Below are positions 1-5,702 of a stretch of DNA of 9,108 nt, one piece after another. Source of the stretch: Nitrospirota bacterium (GTDB taxonomy: Bacteria > Nitrospirota_A > Leptospirillia > Leptospirillales > Leptospirillaceae); contig JAKBTA010000055.1 of NCBI GenBank assembly GCA_021844645.1, positions 1-9,108 on the forward strand, given 5' to 3'. A program made the position numbers and the translations under genes. The notes below the pieces were generated by a model. The model did no database searches and had not been told where the DNA came from. It was given only the letters and a program-made list of their open reading frames with translations. The first letter of the stretch is position 1. Every line of letters begins with the position of its first letter.

Positions 1-87
1 GGCGCAACAAGGCCCTCTGCGAAGCAGGAACCTGACCCACTTTTCTGGTGGATAATTTCGAGCAGAAATGAAGCGGTTCGAACAAGT
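1..87. other. Window edge downstream of marC, possible gene tail
   Basis: This short edge lies beyond the stop codon of the MarC gene. One plus-strand frame (from base 3) reads RNKALCEAGT and stops with TGA at 33-35, so it could be the last residues of a gene starting outside the window and converging on marC. Ten residues are too few to name anything, and other frames are also open here. No convincing terminator is visible between it and marC. Confidence 0.2.
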
Positions 88-705
88 TCAGGAGAACGGT
101 GTCGTCCTGATCAGGCCCAGGATTCCGAAGTGAATGAGTCGAACGGCAATTGCCGCAAGGAGAAGCGAGAAGATCTTTCCCGCCACCGCTGACGAGGTCA
201 CGCCAATTTTTTTATTGATCAGGTCGGACATGGCCAGAAGCGGATACAGGATCGCCATATTGAAAAAGAGCGCACCGACAACCAGAAATATTCCATGGCT
301 TTTGGCGAGGATCAAAGACGAGGTGAGCACTGCCGGACCGGCAATCAGGGGAATCCCCATGGGAACCGCTCCCCAGGACTTGGGCAGAGTCCGGGCGGGG
401 GACAGGGTGGAACCCGACGACTGATCCTGGCTCTTGAGCAAATCCGAAATCGAAAGGACCAGGAGAAGGATTCCTCCGGAAATCGAAAAGTCCCAGATGG
501 AGAGACCCAGAAAATCCAGAAGAATTTTTCCGGCCACAGCAAAAAGGACGCTCGCCATGAACGCGGTCAGAACCGCTGTTCTTGCGATCTGCTTTCTCTG
601 TCCGGGATCCATCTCCCCGGTAAGGCCAATAAACAGGGGAAGAATCCCCGGAGGATCAATGGCCACAAAAAGGGGAAGAAACGACAACCAGAATTCCTGC
701 CACAC
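88..705 (-). CDS. MarC-family integral membrane protein
   Basis: A 205-residue inner-membrane protein of the MarC/UPF0056 family. The family was once linked to multiple antibiotic resistance, but that role has not held up and its transport substrate, if any, is unknown. Six hydrophobic segments are visible, at about residues 8-28, 42-64, 69-89, 112-133, 138-158 and 176-199. The family signatures are AIDPPG at 15-20 in the first segment and PLIAGPA at 119-125 in the fourth. The length matches the usual 200-220 residues. The start codon is GTG (705-703 on the minus strand), chosen because GGAG lies 6 bases upstream and the N-terminus fits the family. The gene is transcribed divergently from cobJ and shares a 194-base gap with it. 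Family assignment is strong; function is open. Confidence 0.9.
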   Translation of the reverse strand: MWQEFWLSFLPLFVAIDPPGILPLFIGLTGEMDPGQRKQIARTAVLTAFMASVLFAVAGKILLDFLGLSIWDFSISGGILLLVLSISDLLKSQDQSSGSTLSPARTLPKSWGAVPMGIPLIAGPAVLTSSLILAKSHGIFLVVGALFFNMAILYPLLAMSDLINKKIGVTSSAVAGKIFSLLLAAIAVRLIHFGILGLIRTTPFS

Positions 706-752
706 CGTCCGCTCCGCGAGGTTACAGGTTCAGGGCAATATCGGAAGGACAG

Positions 753-782
753 TTGATGTAGACACCGCCCGGGCTTTATCAT
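753..782 (+). promoter_or_regulatory. Candidate upstream promoter for cobJ
   Basis: TTGATG at 753-758 and TATCAT at 777-782 are separated by 18 bases, a sigma-70-like arrangement. The same two hexamers recur 71 bases further on with a 17-base spacer. This is the weaker of the two because the spacer is longer and it lies farther from cobJ. It rests on motif matching only. Confidence 0.2.
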
Positions 783-823
783 GGTTTGGGAGTACAGTCT
801 GCCCGCACCATGCCGATTTCTCC

Positions 824-852
824 TTGATGATGAAGAAACAGCGACATATCAT
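824..852 (+). promoter_or_regulatory. Candidate sigma-70 promoter of cobJ-cobO-def
   Basis: TTGATG (824-829) and TATCAT (847-852) are separated by exactly 17 bases, each hexamer matching the consensus at 4-5 of 6 positions. Transcription would begin near 859, giving a leader of about 40 bases. That leaves no room for a cobalamin riboswitch, and none is seen in the marC-cobJ gap. The call is by motif and position only. Confidence 0.4.
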
Positions 853-899
853 TCTCCACGGAAACTCCATACGCATTCCAGGAAGGAAAAGATCATATC

Positions 900-1724
900 A
901 TGGCCAATAACGCACCCAATACCCCCGGAGAAAAGCGGGGAAGCCTCCTGCTCGTGGGCTTCGGACCGGGATCGGAAGAACATCTGACCCATCGCGCCAG
1001 ATGGGCGATCGAACACGCCGAGATCATCATCGGCTATCGTACCTATATCGACCTCGTCAGACCATTGATCCAGAACAAGACCATCATCCAGACCGGCATG
1101 ACGGAAGAAATCGAACGGGCCTCCCAGGCGGTCGACCTCGCCTTCTCCGGAAAGACAGTGGCTCTTGTCTCAAGCGGCGATGTCGGAATCTATGGAATGG
1201 CCGGGCTGGCTTACGAGGTTCTGGCCGACCGCGGTTACACCGGATCCGAAATCGATGTCGAAGTCATACCGGGGGTGACCGCCCTTTCGGCTTGCGCCTC
1301 GATCCTGGGAGCTCCACTGATGCATGACTTTGCCTCGATCAGTCTCTCGGATCTTCTCACCCCATGGGAAGTGATCACAAAGCGCCTGAAAGCTGCCGCT
1401 GAAGCGGACTTCGTCATTGCTCTTTATAACCCGAAATCCTCAAAGCGTGTGCGTCAAATCGAAGAGGCGCGGGAAATCATGATGGAAGTCCGCGATCACA
1501 ACACACCCGTGGGAATTGTCAAAAGTGCCATGAGGGAAGGGGAAAACATTGTCATATCGACCCTTTCGGATATGCTCACCCATCCCATCGGCATGCTCAC
1601 CACTATCCTGGTGGGAAACTCCCAGACCAGAATCATCGCCGGAAAGATGGTCACGCCGCGTGGTTACCAGAAAAAATACAATATCCATACCGGAGACCGG
1701 CTGACAAAGTCGAAGACCCTATGA
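900..1724 (+). CDS. cobJ: Precorrin-3B C17-methyltransferase
   Basis: A SAM-dependent methyltransferase of the CobJ/CbiH family, acting in the cytoplasm in cobalamin synthesis. It methylates C17 of precorrin-3B (or the cobalt-bound counterpart in the anaerobic route) with ring contraction. Signatures of the tetrapyrrole methylase fold are LLVGFGPGS at residues 17-25, the SAM-binding stretch SSGDVGIYG at 91-99, EVIPGVTALSACAS at 121-134, the CobJ-typical ISLSDLLTPW at 147-156, and ALYNPKSSKR at 174-183. At 274 residues it is slightly longer than usual through short extensions at both ends. The ATG at 900 has AAGGA about 12 bases upstream. It is the first gene of an operon, and its TGA overlaps the cobO ATG (ATGA at 1721-1724). 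The sequence does not decide between aerobic (CobJ) and anaerobic (CbiH) use. No other corrin-ring gene is in the window. Confidence 0.93.
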   Translation: MANNAPNTPGEKRGSLLLVGFGPGSEEHLTHRARWAIEHAEIIIGYRTYIDLVRPLIQNKTIIQTGMTEEIERASQAVDLAFSGKTVALVSSGDVGIYGMAGLAYEVLADRGYTGSEIDVEVIPGVTALSACASILGAPLMHDFASISLSDLLTPWEVITKRLKAAAEADFVIALYNPKSSKRVRQIEEAREIMMEVRDHNTPVGIVKSAMREGENIVISTLSDMLTHPIGMLTTILVGNSQTRIIAGKMVTPRGYQKKYNIHTGDRLTKSKTL

Positions 1725-2257
1725 CGGACGAGGCCCCGAAAAAGGGATTGGTCATTGTTCATACAGGAGACGGCAAGGGAAAAACCACCGCGGCGCTCGG
1801 AATGGCCTTTCGGGCCGCAGGATACGGGATGCCTGTTTTGATCGCGCAGTTCATCAAGGGATCCTGGCATTATGGAGAACTTGATGCCATCAAGCGATTT
1901 GAAGGCATTCTCACCATCAAACAGATGGGTGAGGGATTCACATGGGAAACCAAGGACCCTGTCCGCGACCGGGAGGTGGCGCAAAAGGCCTTTGCGTGGG
2001 TCAGGGATGAAATTCTTTCCGGGAAATACCATATGGTGATTCTCGATGAAATCAATATTGCCATGCGTTACCATTATATCGATATGGAGCAGGTCGATGC
2101 CCTGATCGATGAAAAGCCCGCAGACCTTCACCTTGTCATGACCGGACGAAATGCCCATCCAAAGCTGATTGAACGGGCGGATCTGGTCACCGAGATGAAG
2201 GCCATCAAACATCCCTATGAAAAAGGGATCATGGCCCAGAAAGGAGTCGAATTTTAA
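1721..2257 (+). CDS. cobO: Corrinoid adenosyltransferase, CobO/BtuR type
   Basis: This enzyme transfers the 5'-deoxyadenosyl group from ATP to reduced cobalt in cob(I)alamin or its precursors, giving the adenosylated coenzyme and triphosphate. It works in late synthesis and in salvage. The P-loop TGDGKGKTT is at residues 15-23, the corrinoid/ATP-site stretch GEGFTW at 70-75, the Walker-B-like ILDEIN at 107-112, and the family-typical TGRNAHP at 141-147. The tail HPYEKGIMAQKGVEF is characteristic of the family C-terminus. The length of 178 residues is a little short because the usual N-terminal leader is abbreviated. The ATG overlaps the cobJ stop and no strong Shine-Dalgarno precedes it, so coupled translation is likely. 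Its stop overlaps def by one base. The identification is secure. Confidence 0.94.
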   Translation: MTDEAPKKGLVIVHTGDGKGKTTAALGMAFRAAGYGMPVLIAQFIKGSWHYGELDAIKRFEGILTIKQMGEGFTWETKDPVRDREVAQKAFAWVRDEILSGKYHMVILDEINIAMRYHYIDMEQVDALIDEKPADLHLVMTGRNAHPKLIERADLVTEMKAIKHPYEKGIMAQKGVEF

Positions 2258-2817
2258 TGGCCCTCTTGAAAATTGCCCGCATGGGAAATCCAGTCCTTCG
2301 AAAGATCGCGGAGGCAGTTCCGCTGTCGGAGATAGAAACACCCGCTTTCCAGAGCTTTGTCGATGATCTTGTCGATACGATGAGGGATGGTGACGGTCTT
2401 GGGCTTGCGGCTCCCCAGGTTCATGTCTCGAAACAGGTCGTCGTCGTCGAGTCCATTGAAAACGAGCGTTATCCCGATGCACCCTCCATCGGCCTTCTGG
2501 TTCTGGTCAACCCGGTTTTCAAATATATGTCGAAGGAGACCCGCTATGGATGGGAAGGGTGTCTGTCCGTCGACAACCTCCGGGGAAAAGTGACCAGAAG
2601 CAGGGCGGTAAAGCTTGAGGCACTCGACCGCTATGGAAAAAAAATGCTCCTCGACTGGGAGGGCTTTCCGGCTGTTATCTTGCAGCACGAAACAGACCAC
2701 CTCAGGGGGACTCTTTTTGTCGACCGGATGAAGGACATGACGACCCTTTGCCATCTTGAGGAGTTTTCAAAATATTGGGTCAGAAAAGAAAGCGATGAAG
2801 AGGAAGACGTCGTCTAA
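2257..2817 (+). CDS. def: Peptide deformylase
   Basis: A cytoplasmic metalloenzyme that removes the formyl group from the N-terminal Met of new proteins. All three family motifs are present: GLGLAAPQ at residues 47-54, WEGCLS at 99-104 and QHETDH at 143-148. They supply metal ligands Cys102, His144 and His148 and catalytic Glu145. The Thr at 146 replaces the more usual Ala, Tyr, Phe or Leu of the HExDH motif. The length of 186 residues is normal, and the C-terminus ends in an acidic tail (SDEEEDVV). The ATG at 2257 shares a base with the cobO stop (TAATG) and has AAGGAG at 2241-2246, 10 bases upstream, so it can be translated on its own. Def genes usually sit with fmt; here the gene ends a corrinoid operon and no fmt is visible. 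The sequence shows no functional link between the two. Confidence 0.95.
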   Translation: MALLKIARMGNPVLRKIAEAVPLSEIETPAFQSFVDDLVDTMRDGDGLGLAAPQVHVSKQVVVVESIENERYPDAPSIGLLVLVNPVFKYMSKETRYGWEGCLSVDNLRGKVTRSRAVKLEALDRYGKKMLLDWEGFPAVILQHETDHLRGTLFVDRMKDMTTLCHLEEFSKYWVRKESDEEEDVV

Positions 2818-2825
2818 AAAGATGT

Positions 2826-2862
2826 TCCGGGCTTTCTCACTGGCTTTTGAGCAGAGCCCGGA
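2826..2862. terminator. Hairpin after def, possibly bidirectional terminator
   Basis: TCCGGGCT at 2826-2833 pairs perfectly with AGCCCGGA at 2855-2862. The stem can extend inward (CTCA 2836-2839 with TGAG 2848-2851). On the plus strand the tail ATATTTAACC is only weakly T-rich. On the minus strand the hairpin is followed by ACATCTTTTT (bases 2825-2816), a better T-tract. It may therefore end both def and leftward transcription from the gap. Confidence 0.5.
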
Positions 2863-3016
2863 TATTTAACCTGATCCACCCCGCCTCAACTTCAAAGGCT
2901 CTTGACGGCAAAGCGTGGAGAGCCACTTCCCCATGACCTCTCCGTACACAACAATTGAGTGTAACTCTTGTTTTAATGCTCAATCCGAAAAAAAGACACG
3001 CGATGAAACGTGACAT
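2837..3016 (-). CDS. Doubtful 59-residue ORF
   Basis: An ATG-initiated frame of 59 residues on the minus strand (starting MSRFIACLFFGL, ending NIRALLKSQ) that runs into the hairpin after def. No Shine-Dalgarno is visible before its ATG. The N-terminal third is hydrophobic and Cys-containing, and the rest has a mixed protein-like composition. An alternative short frame beginning MGKWLSTLCR, preceded by GGAGAGG, overlaps it (22 residues). No family is recognised and it may well be non-coding; it is listed because the convergent terminator hints at leftward transcription. Confidence 0.15.
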   Translation of the reverse strand: MSRFIACLFFGLSIKTRVTLNCCVRRGHGEVALHALPSRAFEVEAGWIRLNIRALLKSQ

Positions 3017-3055
3017 TATTAAAGTTTGACTTGAGATGATGTTCCTGGCAATCGA

Positions 3056-3217
3056 TCAGATCTTTTCCTCCAAGGTGTTGCCACGCTTCGTAGGAAGCGT
3101 GGTCATCTGTTCCTCCGGGCTCCATTCCAAGGAACCAGTACGGGTCACCCCATCTCTCCCATAGCCAAACCAGCGGACCGCCAATTCCTTCGGGTCATTC
3201 GTACTATCTCCCACCAT
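3056..3217 (-). CDS. Small hypothetical protein, 53 residues
   Basis: A minus-strand ORF starting at ATG 3217-3215 and ending with TGA at 3058-3056. A strong Shine-Dalgarno, GGGAGGG (3231-3225), lies 7 bases before the ATG. The product starts MVGDSTNDPKELAVRWFGYG and ends TKRGNTLEEKI. It is hydrophilic, with balanced charge, no Cys, and no signal or membrane segment, which is unlike a random antisense frame. The frame stays open upstream of the ATG to a TGA near 3287, without another start. I recognise no family. It could be a genuine small protein or the surviving tail of a decayed larger gene. The perfect hairpin at 3081-3102 falls inside it. Confidence 0.4.
   Translation of the reverse strand: MVGDSTNDPKELAVRWFGYGRDGVTRTGSLEWSPEEQMTTLPTKRGNTLEEKI
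3081..3102. repeat. Perfect 9-bp inverted repeat, loop GTAG
   Basis: CCACGCTTC (3081-3089) and GAAGCGTGG (3094-3102) pair perfectly across GTAG. There is no T-tract on the plus side (TCATCTGTTCC). It lies inside the 53-residue minus-strand ORF, so it may be incidental to coding, a REP-like element, or part of a structured transcript. I saw no second copy in this window. Confidence 0.4.
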
Positions 3218-3269
3218 TTCCAGACCCTCCCAATTTTCTTGAGTCGCTTTTCCAATGTCTCCCCGACTC

Positions 3270-3296
3270 CCCAGGGTACTTTGAAATCACCCTGGG
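3270..3296. repeat. Perfect 8-bp inverted repeat upstream of the porin
   Basis: CCCAGGGT (3270-3277) and ACCCTGGG (3289-3296) pair perfectly with an 11-base loop. The plus-strand tail TTCTCATC is a poor T-tract. It lies between the small minus-strand ORF and the porin. It may insulate the two units, act as a weak terminator or be an operator. Only the symmetry is observed. Confidence 0.4.
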
Positions 3297-3323
3297 TTCT
3301 CATCAGACTAGTCAAATGGCCAA

Positions 3324-3352
3324 TTGTCCCTCGACTGACGTTTGATTACCAT
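3324..3352 (+). promoter_or_regulatory. Weak candidate promoter for the porin
   Basis: TTGTCC (3324-3329) and TACCAT (3347-3352) are 17 bases apart, each matching the sigma-70 consensus at 4 of 6 positions. The transcript would start near 3359 and carry a leader of about 88 bases that contains the hairpins at 3371-3416. It rests on motif matching alone. Confidence 0.22.
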
Positions 3353-3370
3353 CCTGAGTCAATGGTTCGC

Positions 3371-3416
3371 AGGCGGTTTCGCCTGGAGAAACCGGGACTA
3401 ACGGGAGGGAAACCCG
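3371..3416 (+). promoter_or_regulatory. Structured porin leader with mutually exclusive hairpins
   Basis: AGGCG (3371-3375) pairs with CGCCT (3380-3384) around GTTT. Alternatively GGTTTC (3375-3380) pairs with GAAACC (3388-3393), and the two cannot form together. Further on, CGGG (3402-3405) can pair with CCCG (3413-3416). The porin start is 30 bases away. Such a leader could tune translation or mRNA stability. It does not match a riboswitch class that I know. Confidence 0.3.
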
Positions 3417-3446
3417 AAAACGCTCCCCCCTAACACAAACAGAAAG

Positions 3447-4883
3447 ATGGATAGAATAATGAAACGATCCTTTACAAAAACAAAAAGTCAGACAGCCAGA
3501 GTTGTTTCCCTTGCGGCCACTTCGGCGATGGTCCTTCTCGCCGGTCTATCTTCCCCGCACCTTTCCTATGCAGACAGTTCTTCTTCGCAAACGACAACAC
3601 CGGCATCTTCTTCCACAGCTCCTGTTACTCCTGCTGCTCCGGCAACACCAGCTCCGGCCGCAACACCAGCAGCAGCACCGGATCTGATCCTTCCGTCGAT
3701 GAATGTGCATTTCAAGGGATTCATCGATGTATACGGGCAATACAACCCGACGAGTGCGTCGACGACGGACTTTCGGGCTTACGACTACGGTGCAAACTCC
3801 TTTAACGTCAACATGGCCCAGCTGAAGTTCTGGCGCCCCGATGACGACGGAATCGGTTTTGTTCTGCGTACCGATTTTGGTCCCGGCGCCTATGCATCCG
3901 CCCAGAATTTCTCTCCCGGGTATTATGGGGCATTGGGAGGAGGACATAACAACACTAATACCAAGTTTAGTAGCACAGCTCTTTCAACAAACGTTGGAAT
4001 GCCTTATTCCGACTTCTGGCTGGAAGAAGCGTATATCAACTTCTTCGTTCCCGACACCAACAAGGAGCTTGAGGCCTATGCCGGACAGTTCCAGACACTG
4101 GCCAACTTCGAAGTCATCCAGCCCACCGGGAACTGGATGATCTCCGATGGGTACACCTTCTTTCTCGGACCCTATACTCACACCGGTGTCCGGATGCACT
4201 ACGCCCCCAATGCCACCACCAATTTGTACCTCGGCGTGAACAACGGCTGGAACAGCAACATGCAGGTCAACCAGGGCAGCTATTTCCAGGATATCGAACT
4301 TGGTCTGGTGGCCAACCCCGTCTCCTGGCTCAACATCAACTTCTCGGGATATCTGGGACCCCAGGTGAGAAACGTTTATTTTGATCCATTGGCCGGAGCA
4401 ACTGGTGGAGTTGGGAATATAAGTGGTTACGCAAATGCCAACACCCCGACCTGGAGAAACTACGGCGCTTTCGTGGTCGAGGTAGGACCGATCGATCACC
4501 TCTGGCTGGTTACAAATGAGTCTTACGGATGGCAGGCGGAAGGGGATGTCAATTCTTCCGGAACCCCTATCGGCAATGCGACATGGTATTCAAGCGAGAA
4601 TTTCGTTCGCTATGATATCAACGACACGATGGATGTTGTTGCCCGGTACGAAGTCTATTACGATCCCAACGGCTTCATGACCGGCATGCCGGGAACCGCG
4701 ATCAACGACGAGTCGGTGGACTACCAGTGGAACTTCATGCCCAATGTGATCAGCCGGGTGGAGTACCGCCACGACAACGCCAACAATCCTCTTTTCAACA
4801 GTTCACTTTACAACGCAGGCAATCACGGTCCGTCACTTTACTCCCAGGACACGGTGGATGTGGAACTGATCTACTCGTTCTAG
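3447..4883 (+). CDS. Outer-membrane beta-barrel porin, BBP2/OmpL-like
   Basis: An exported outer-membrane protein of 478 residues. An N-terminal signal peptide with basic residues and a hydrophobic core at about 24-35 leads to a probable cleavage after SYA at 40-42. A low-complexity Ser/Thr/Pro/Ala linker follows to about residue 78. The remainder alternates short beta-strand-like stretches rich in aromatic residues with Gly/Asn-rich turns. It ends ELIYSF, and the terminal Phe is the classic sorting signal for outer-membrane barrels. The segments GFIDVYGQYN (91-100), FWLEEAYINFF (190-200) and FLGPYTHTGVRM (239-250) resemble the BBP2/OmpL-like porin family, which fits the length. The start at 3447 gives the longest product. 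ATG 3459 (MKRSFTKTK) is equally plausible, and neither has a strong Shine-Dalgarno. The family match is from memory of its pattern; the solute is unknown. Confidence 0.8.
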   Translation: MDRIMKRSFTKTKSQTARVVSLAATSAMVLLAGLSSPHLSYADSSSSQTTTPASSSTAPVTPAAPATPAPAATPAAAPDLILPSMNVHFKGFIDVYGQYNPTSASTTDFRAYDYGANSFNVNMAQLKFWRPDDDGIGFVLRTDFGPGAYASAQNFSPGYYGALGGGHNNTNTKFSSTALSTNVGMPYSDFWLEEAYINFFVPDTNKELEAYAGQFQTLANFEVIQPTGNWMISDGYTFFLGPYTHTGVRMHYAPNATTNLYLGVNNGWNSNMQVNQGSYFQDIELGLVANPVSWLNINFSGYLGPQVRNVYFDPLAGATGGVGNISGYANANTPTWRNYGAFVVEVGPIDHLWLVTNESYGWQAEGDVNSSGTPIGNATWYSSENFVRYDINDTMDVVARYEVYYDPNGFMTGMPGTAINDESVDYQWNFMPNVISRVEYRHDNANNPLFNSSLYNAGNHGPSLYSQDTVDVELIYSF

Positions 4884-4999
4884 GTTTTAAAGAACGTGTT
4901 TTGTCTTACGTTAAATACGGATTCAATACCGCCGGAAAGATCCGTTTCAGCGCCACAATCAATCGGCTTATCGAGTCTGAATTGAACACTTGAGCTTTG

Positions 5000-5034
5000 G
5001 ACCCGTCACTACAGCTTAAGCTTGATGGCGGGTC
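5000..5034. terminator. Stem-loop downstream of the porin
   Basis: GACCCGTCA (5000-5008) pairs with TGGCGGGTC (5026-5034), nine pairs including one G-T. The loop contains the palindrome AGCTTAAGCT. No T-tract follows on either strand, so it is not a textbook intrinsic terminator, but it could protect the 3' end of the porin message. A weaker stem, ACGGAT (4917-4922) with ATCCGT (4940-4945), lies nearer the porin stop. Confidence 0.35.
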
Positions 5035-5076
5035 ATGATGGAGGATTGATTCTTAGCTGTTCGGATCCTTGGATTA

Positions 5077-5406
5077 ATGCTTCTTGGAGGTCTTTGCGAA
5101 ATCGGTGGCGGCTATCTTGTCTGGCGATGGATGAAAGAAGTAAGTCCATTCTTTGAGGGATTGGCTGGATTTTTCGTTCTGGGACTTTACGGTGTAGTTG
5201 TCACCTTTCAGCCGCTCCCTTTCGGTCGGGCCTATGCAGCTTACGGTGGGTTTTTTGTGGTTCTTTCGATCCTTTGGGCCATGCTTCTTGATGGATTCCA
5301 TCCGGATCAATGAGATCTGGTGGACGCGGTTGTGATCATGAGCGGAGTATTGCTGATGATGCTTGCTCCAATGAGGATGATATTGAGATTTTTGGAAACG
5401 ATCTAG
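5077..5406 (+). pseudogene. ynfA: YnfA/UPF0060 membrane protein gene with in-frame UGA
   Basis: YnfA-family proteins are small four-helix inner-membrane proteins of about 108 residues, structurally related to the small multidrug-resistance exporters. Residues 1-78 carry the family pattern: CEIGGGYLVW near the start, PFGRAYAAYGG in the middle, LLDGFHPDQ at the end. The frame then meets TGA (5311-5313) exactly where relatives have the Trp of their ...W-D-L... motif, so TGG to TGA is the simplest explanation. The same frame continues as DLVDAVVIMSGVLLMMLAP to TAG at 5404-5406, which restores the fourth helix and a normal 109-residue length. The beginning also looks damaged. GGAGGA at 5040-5045 is a strong Shine-Dalgarno, but the in-frame codon at 5053 is TTA, and homologous sequence (AVRILGL) precedes the first usable ATG at 5077. 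A 78-residue product could still be made, without helix 4. Sequencing error and UGA readthrough are alternatives. Confidence 0.75.
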
Positions 5407-5571
5407 GAATAAGAGTTCGAATGGTATGGGACAGAATAGGTTGGCTCAGAGTTATTGCACTTCTGACCGAGAATGAACCAGCCTTACAGAGACTCTTCCA
5501 TATTGAGAAAGAGCACACCACCTGAGTGTGAATATCTCATTTGGATGCCCACAAACCTGGTCGGAAAAGAG

Positions 5572-5600
5572 ATTACAAGTTATTGTTAAGTATTTATTAT
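5572..5600 (+). promoter_or_regulatory. Candidate promoter of the HU gene
   Basis: ATTACA (5572-5577) and TATTAT (5595-5600) are separated by 17 bases in a markedly AT-rich patch. This gives a leader of about 95 bases. Downstream the leader can form a 6-bp hairpin, GCAGGG (5656-5661) with CCCTGC (5666-5671), loop TGAG. An alternative, TGAGC (5662-5666) with GCTCA (5670-5674), excludes it. The call is motif-based. Confidence 0.35.
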
Positions 5601-5702
5601 TTGTTTCATGGTTTCCGGAACAATCTGGTGTTGCTGAATCTCCCATTTTCATGTTGCAGGGTGAGCCCTGCTCATGAAGACTAACAAAGAAAGGATCTCT
5701 TG

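Larger units (their letters stand above)
2818..3446. other. Gene-poor 629-base gap between def and the porin
   Basis: No ORF above 60 codons here looks real, but the gap is not empty. It holds a hairpin just after def (2826-2862), two short minus-strand ORFs (2837-3016 and 3056-3217, the second much the stronger), and a perfect 9-bp hairpin with loop GTAG at 3081-3102. A perfect 8-bp inverted repeat lies at 3270-3296, and a GC-rich leader at 3371-3416 can fold in alternative ways before the porin. No tRNA, riboswitch class or insertion-sequence end is recognised. A decayed mobile element is possible but not shown. Confidence 0.6.

Noticed and set aside
706..899. Cobalamin riboswitch before cobJ
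   Set aside because: No B12-box-like sequence is visible, and the likely leader is only about 40 bases long.
295..910. Plus-strand ORFs of 153 and 158 codons over and beyond marC
   Set aside because: They are antisense to a clear MarC-family protein and have highly basic, Gly/Arg/Lys-rich products without motifs.
1664..2482. Long minus-strand ORF of 272 codons opposite cobJ, cobO and def
   Set aside because: It overlaps three genes with clear family motifs, has no recognisable motif itself and is rich in His, Arg, Pro and Gly as expected from antisense of a biased coding strand.
3318..3327. GGCCAATTGT shared with 9054-9063 as a regulon site
   Set aside because: Many 10-mers recur by chance in 9 kb on two strands, and the copy upstream of the porin lacks the palindrome, so it is not claimed as a site.
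3239..3433. 64-codon plus-strand ORF upstream of the porin
   Set aside because: No Shine-Dalgarno, basic Pro-rich product, and it spans hairpins typical of non-coding leader sequence.
3546..3947. Minus-strand Cys/Arg-rich ORF opposite the porin linker
   Set aside because: It is the antisense of the Ala/Pro/Thr-rich linker, which yields Arg, Cys and Ser runs automatically.
5310..5525. 71-codon ORF overlapping the end of the truncated ynfA by ATGA
   Set aside because: The overlap looks like coupling, but the ynfA family sequence continues in its own frame through this stretch, and the product of the other frame has no protein-like pattern. A shorter part starting at ATG 5421 (34 residues, MVWDRIGWLRVIALL) looks more protein-like but has weak initiation signals.
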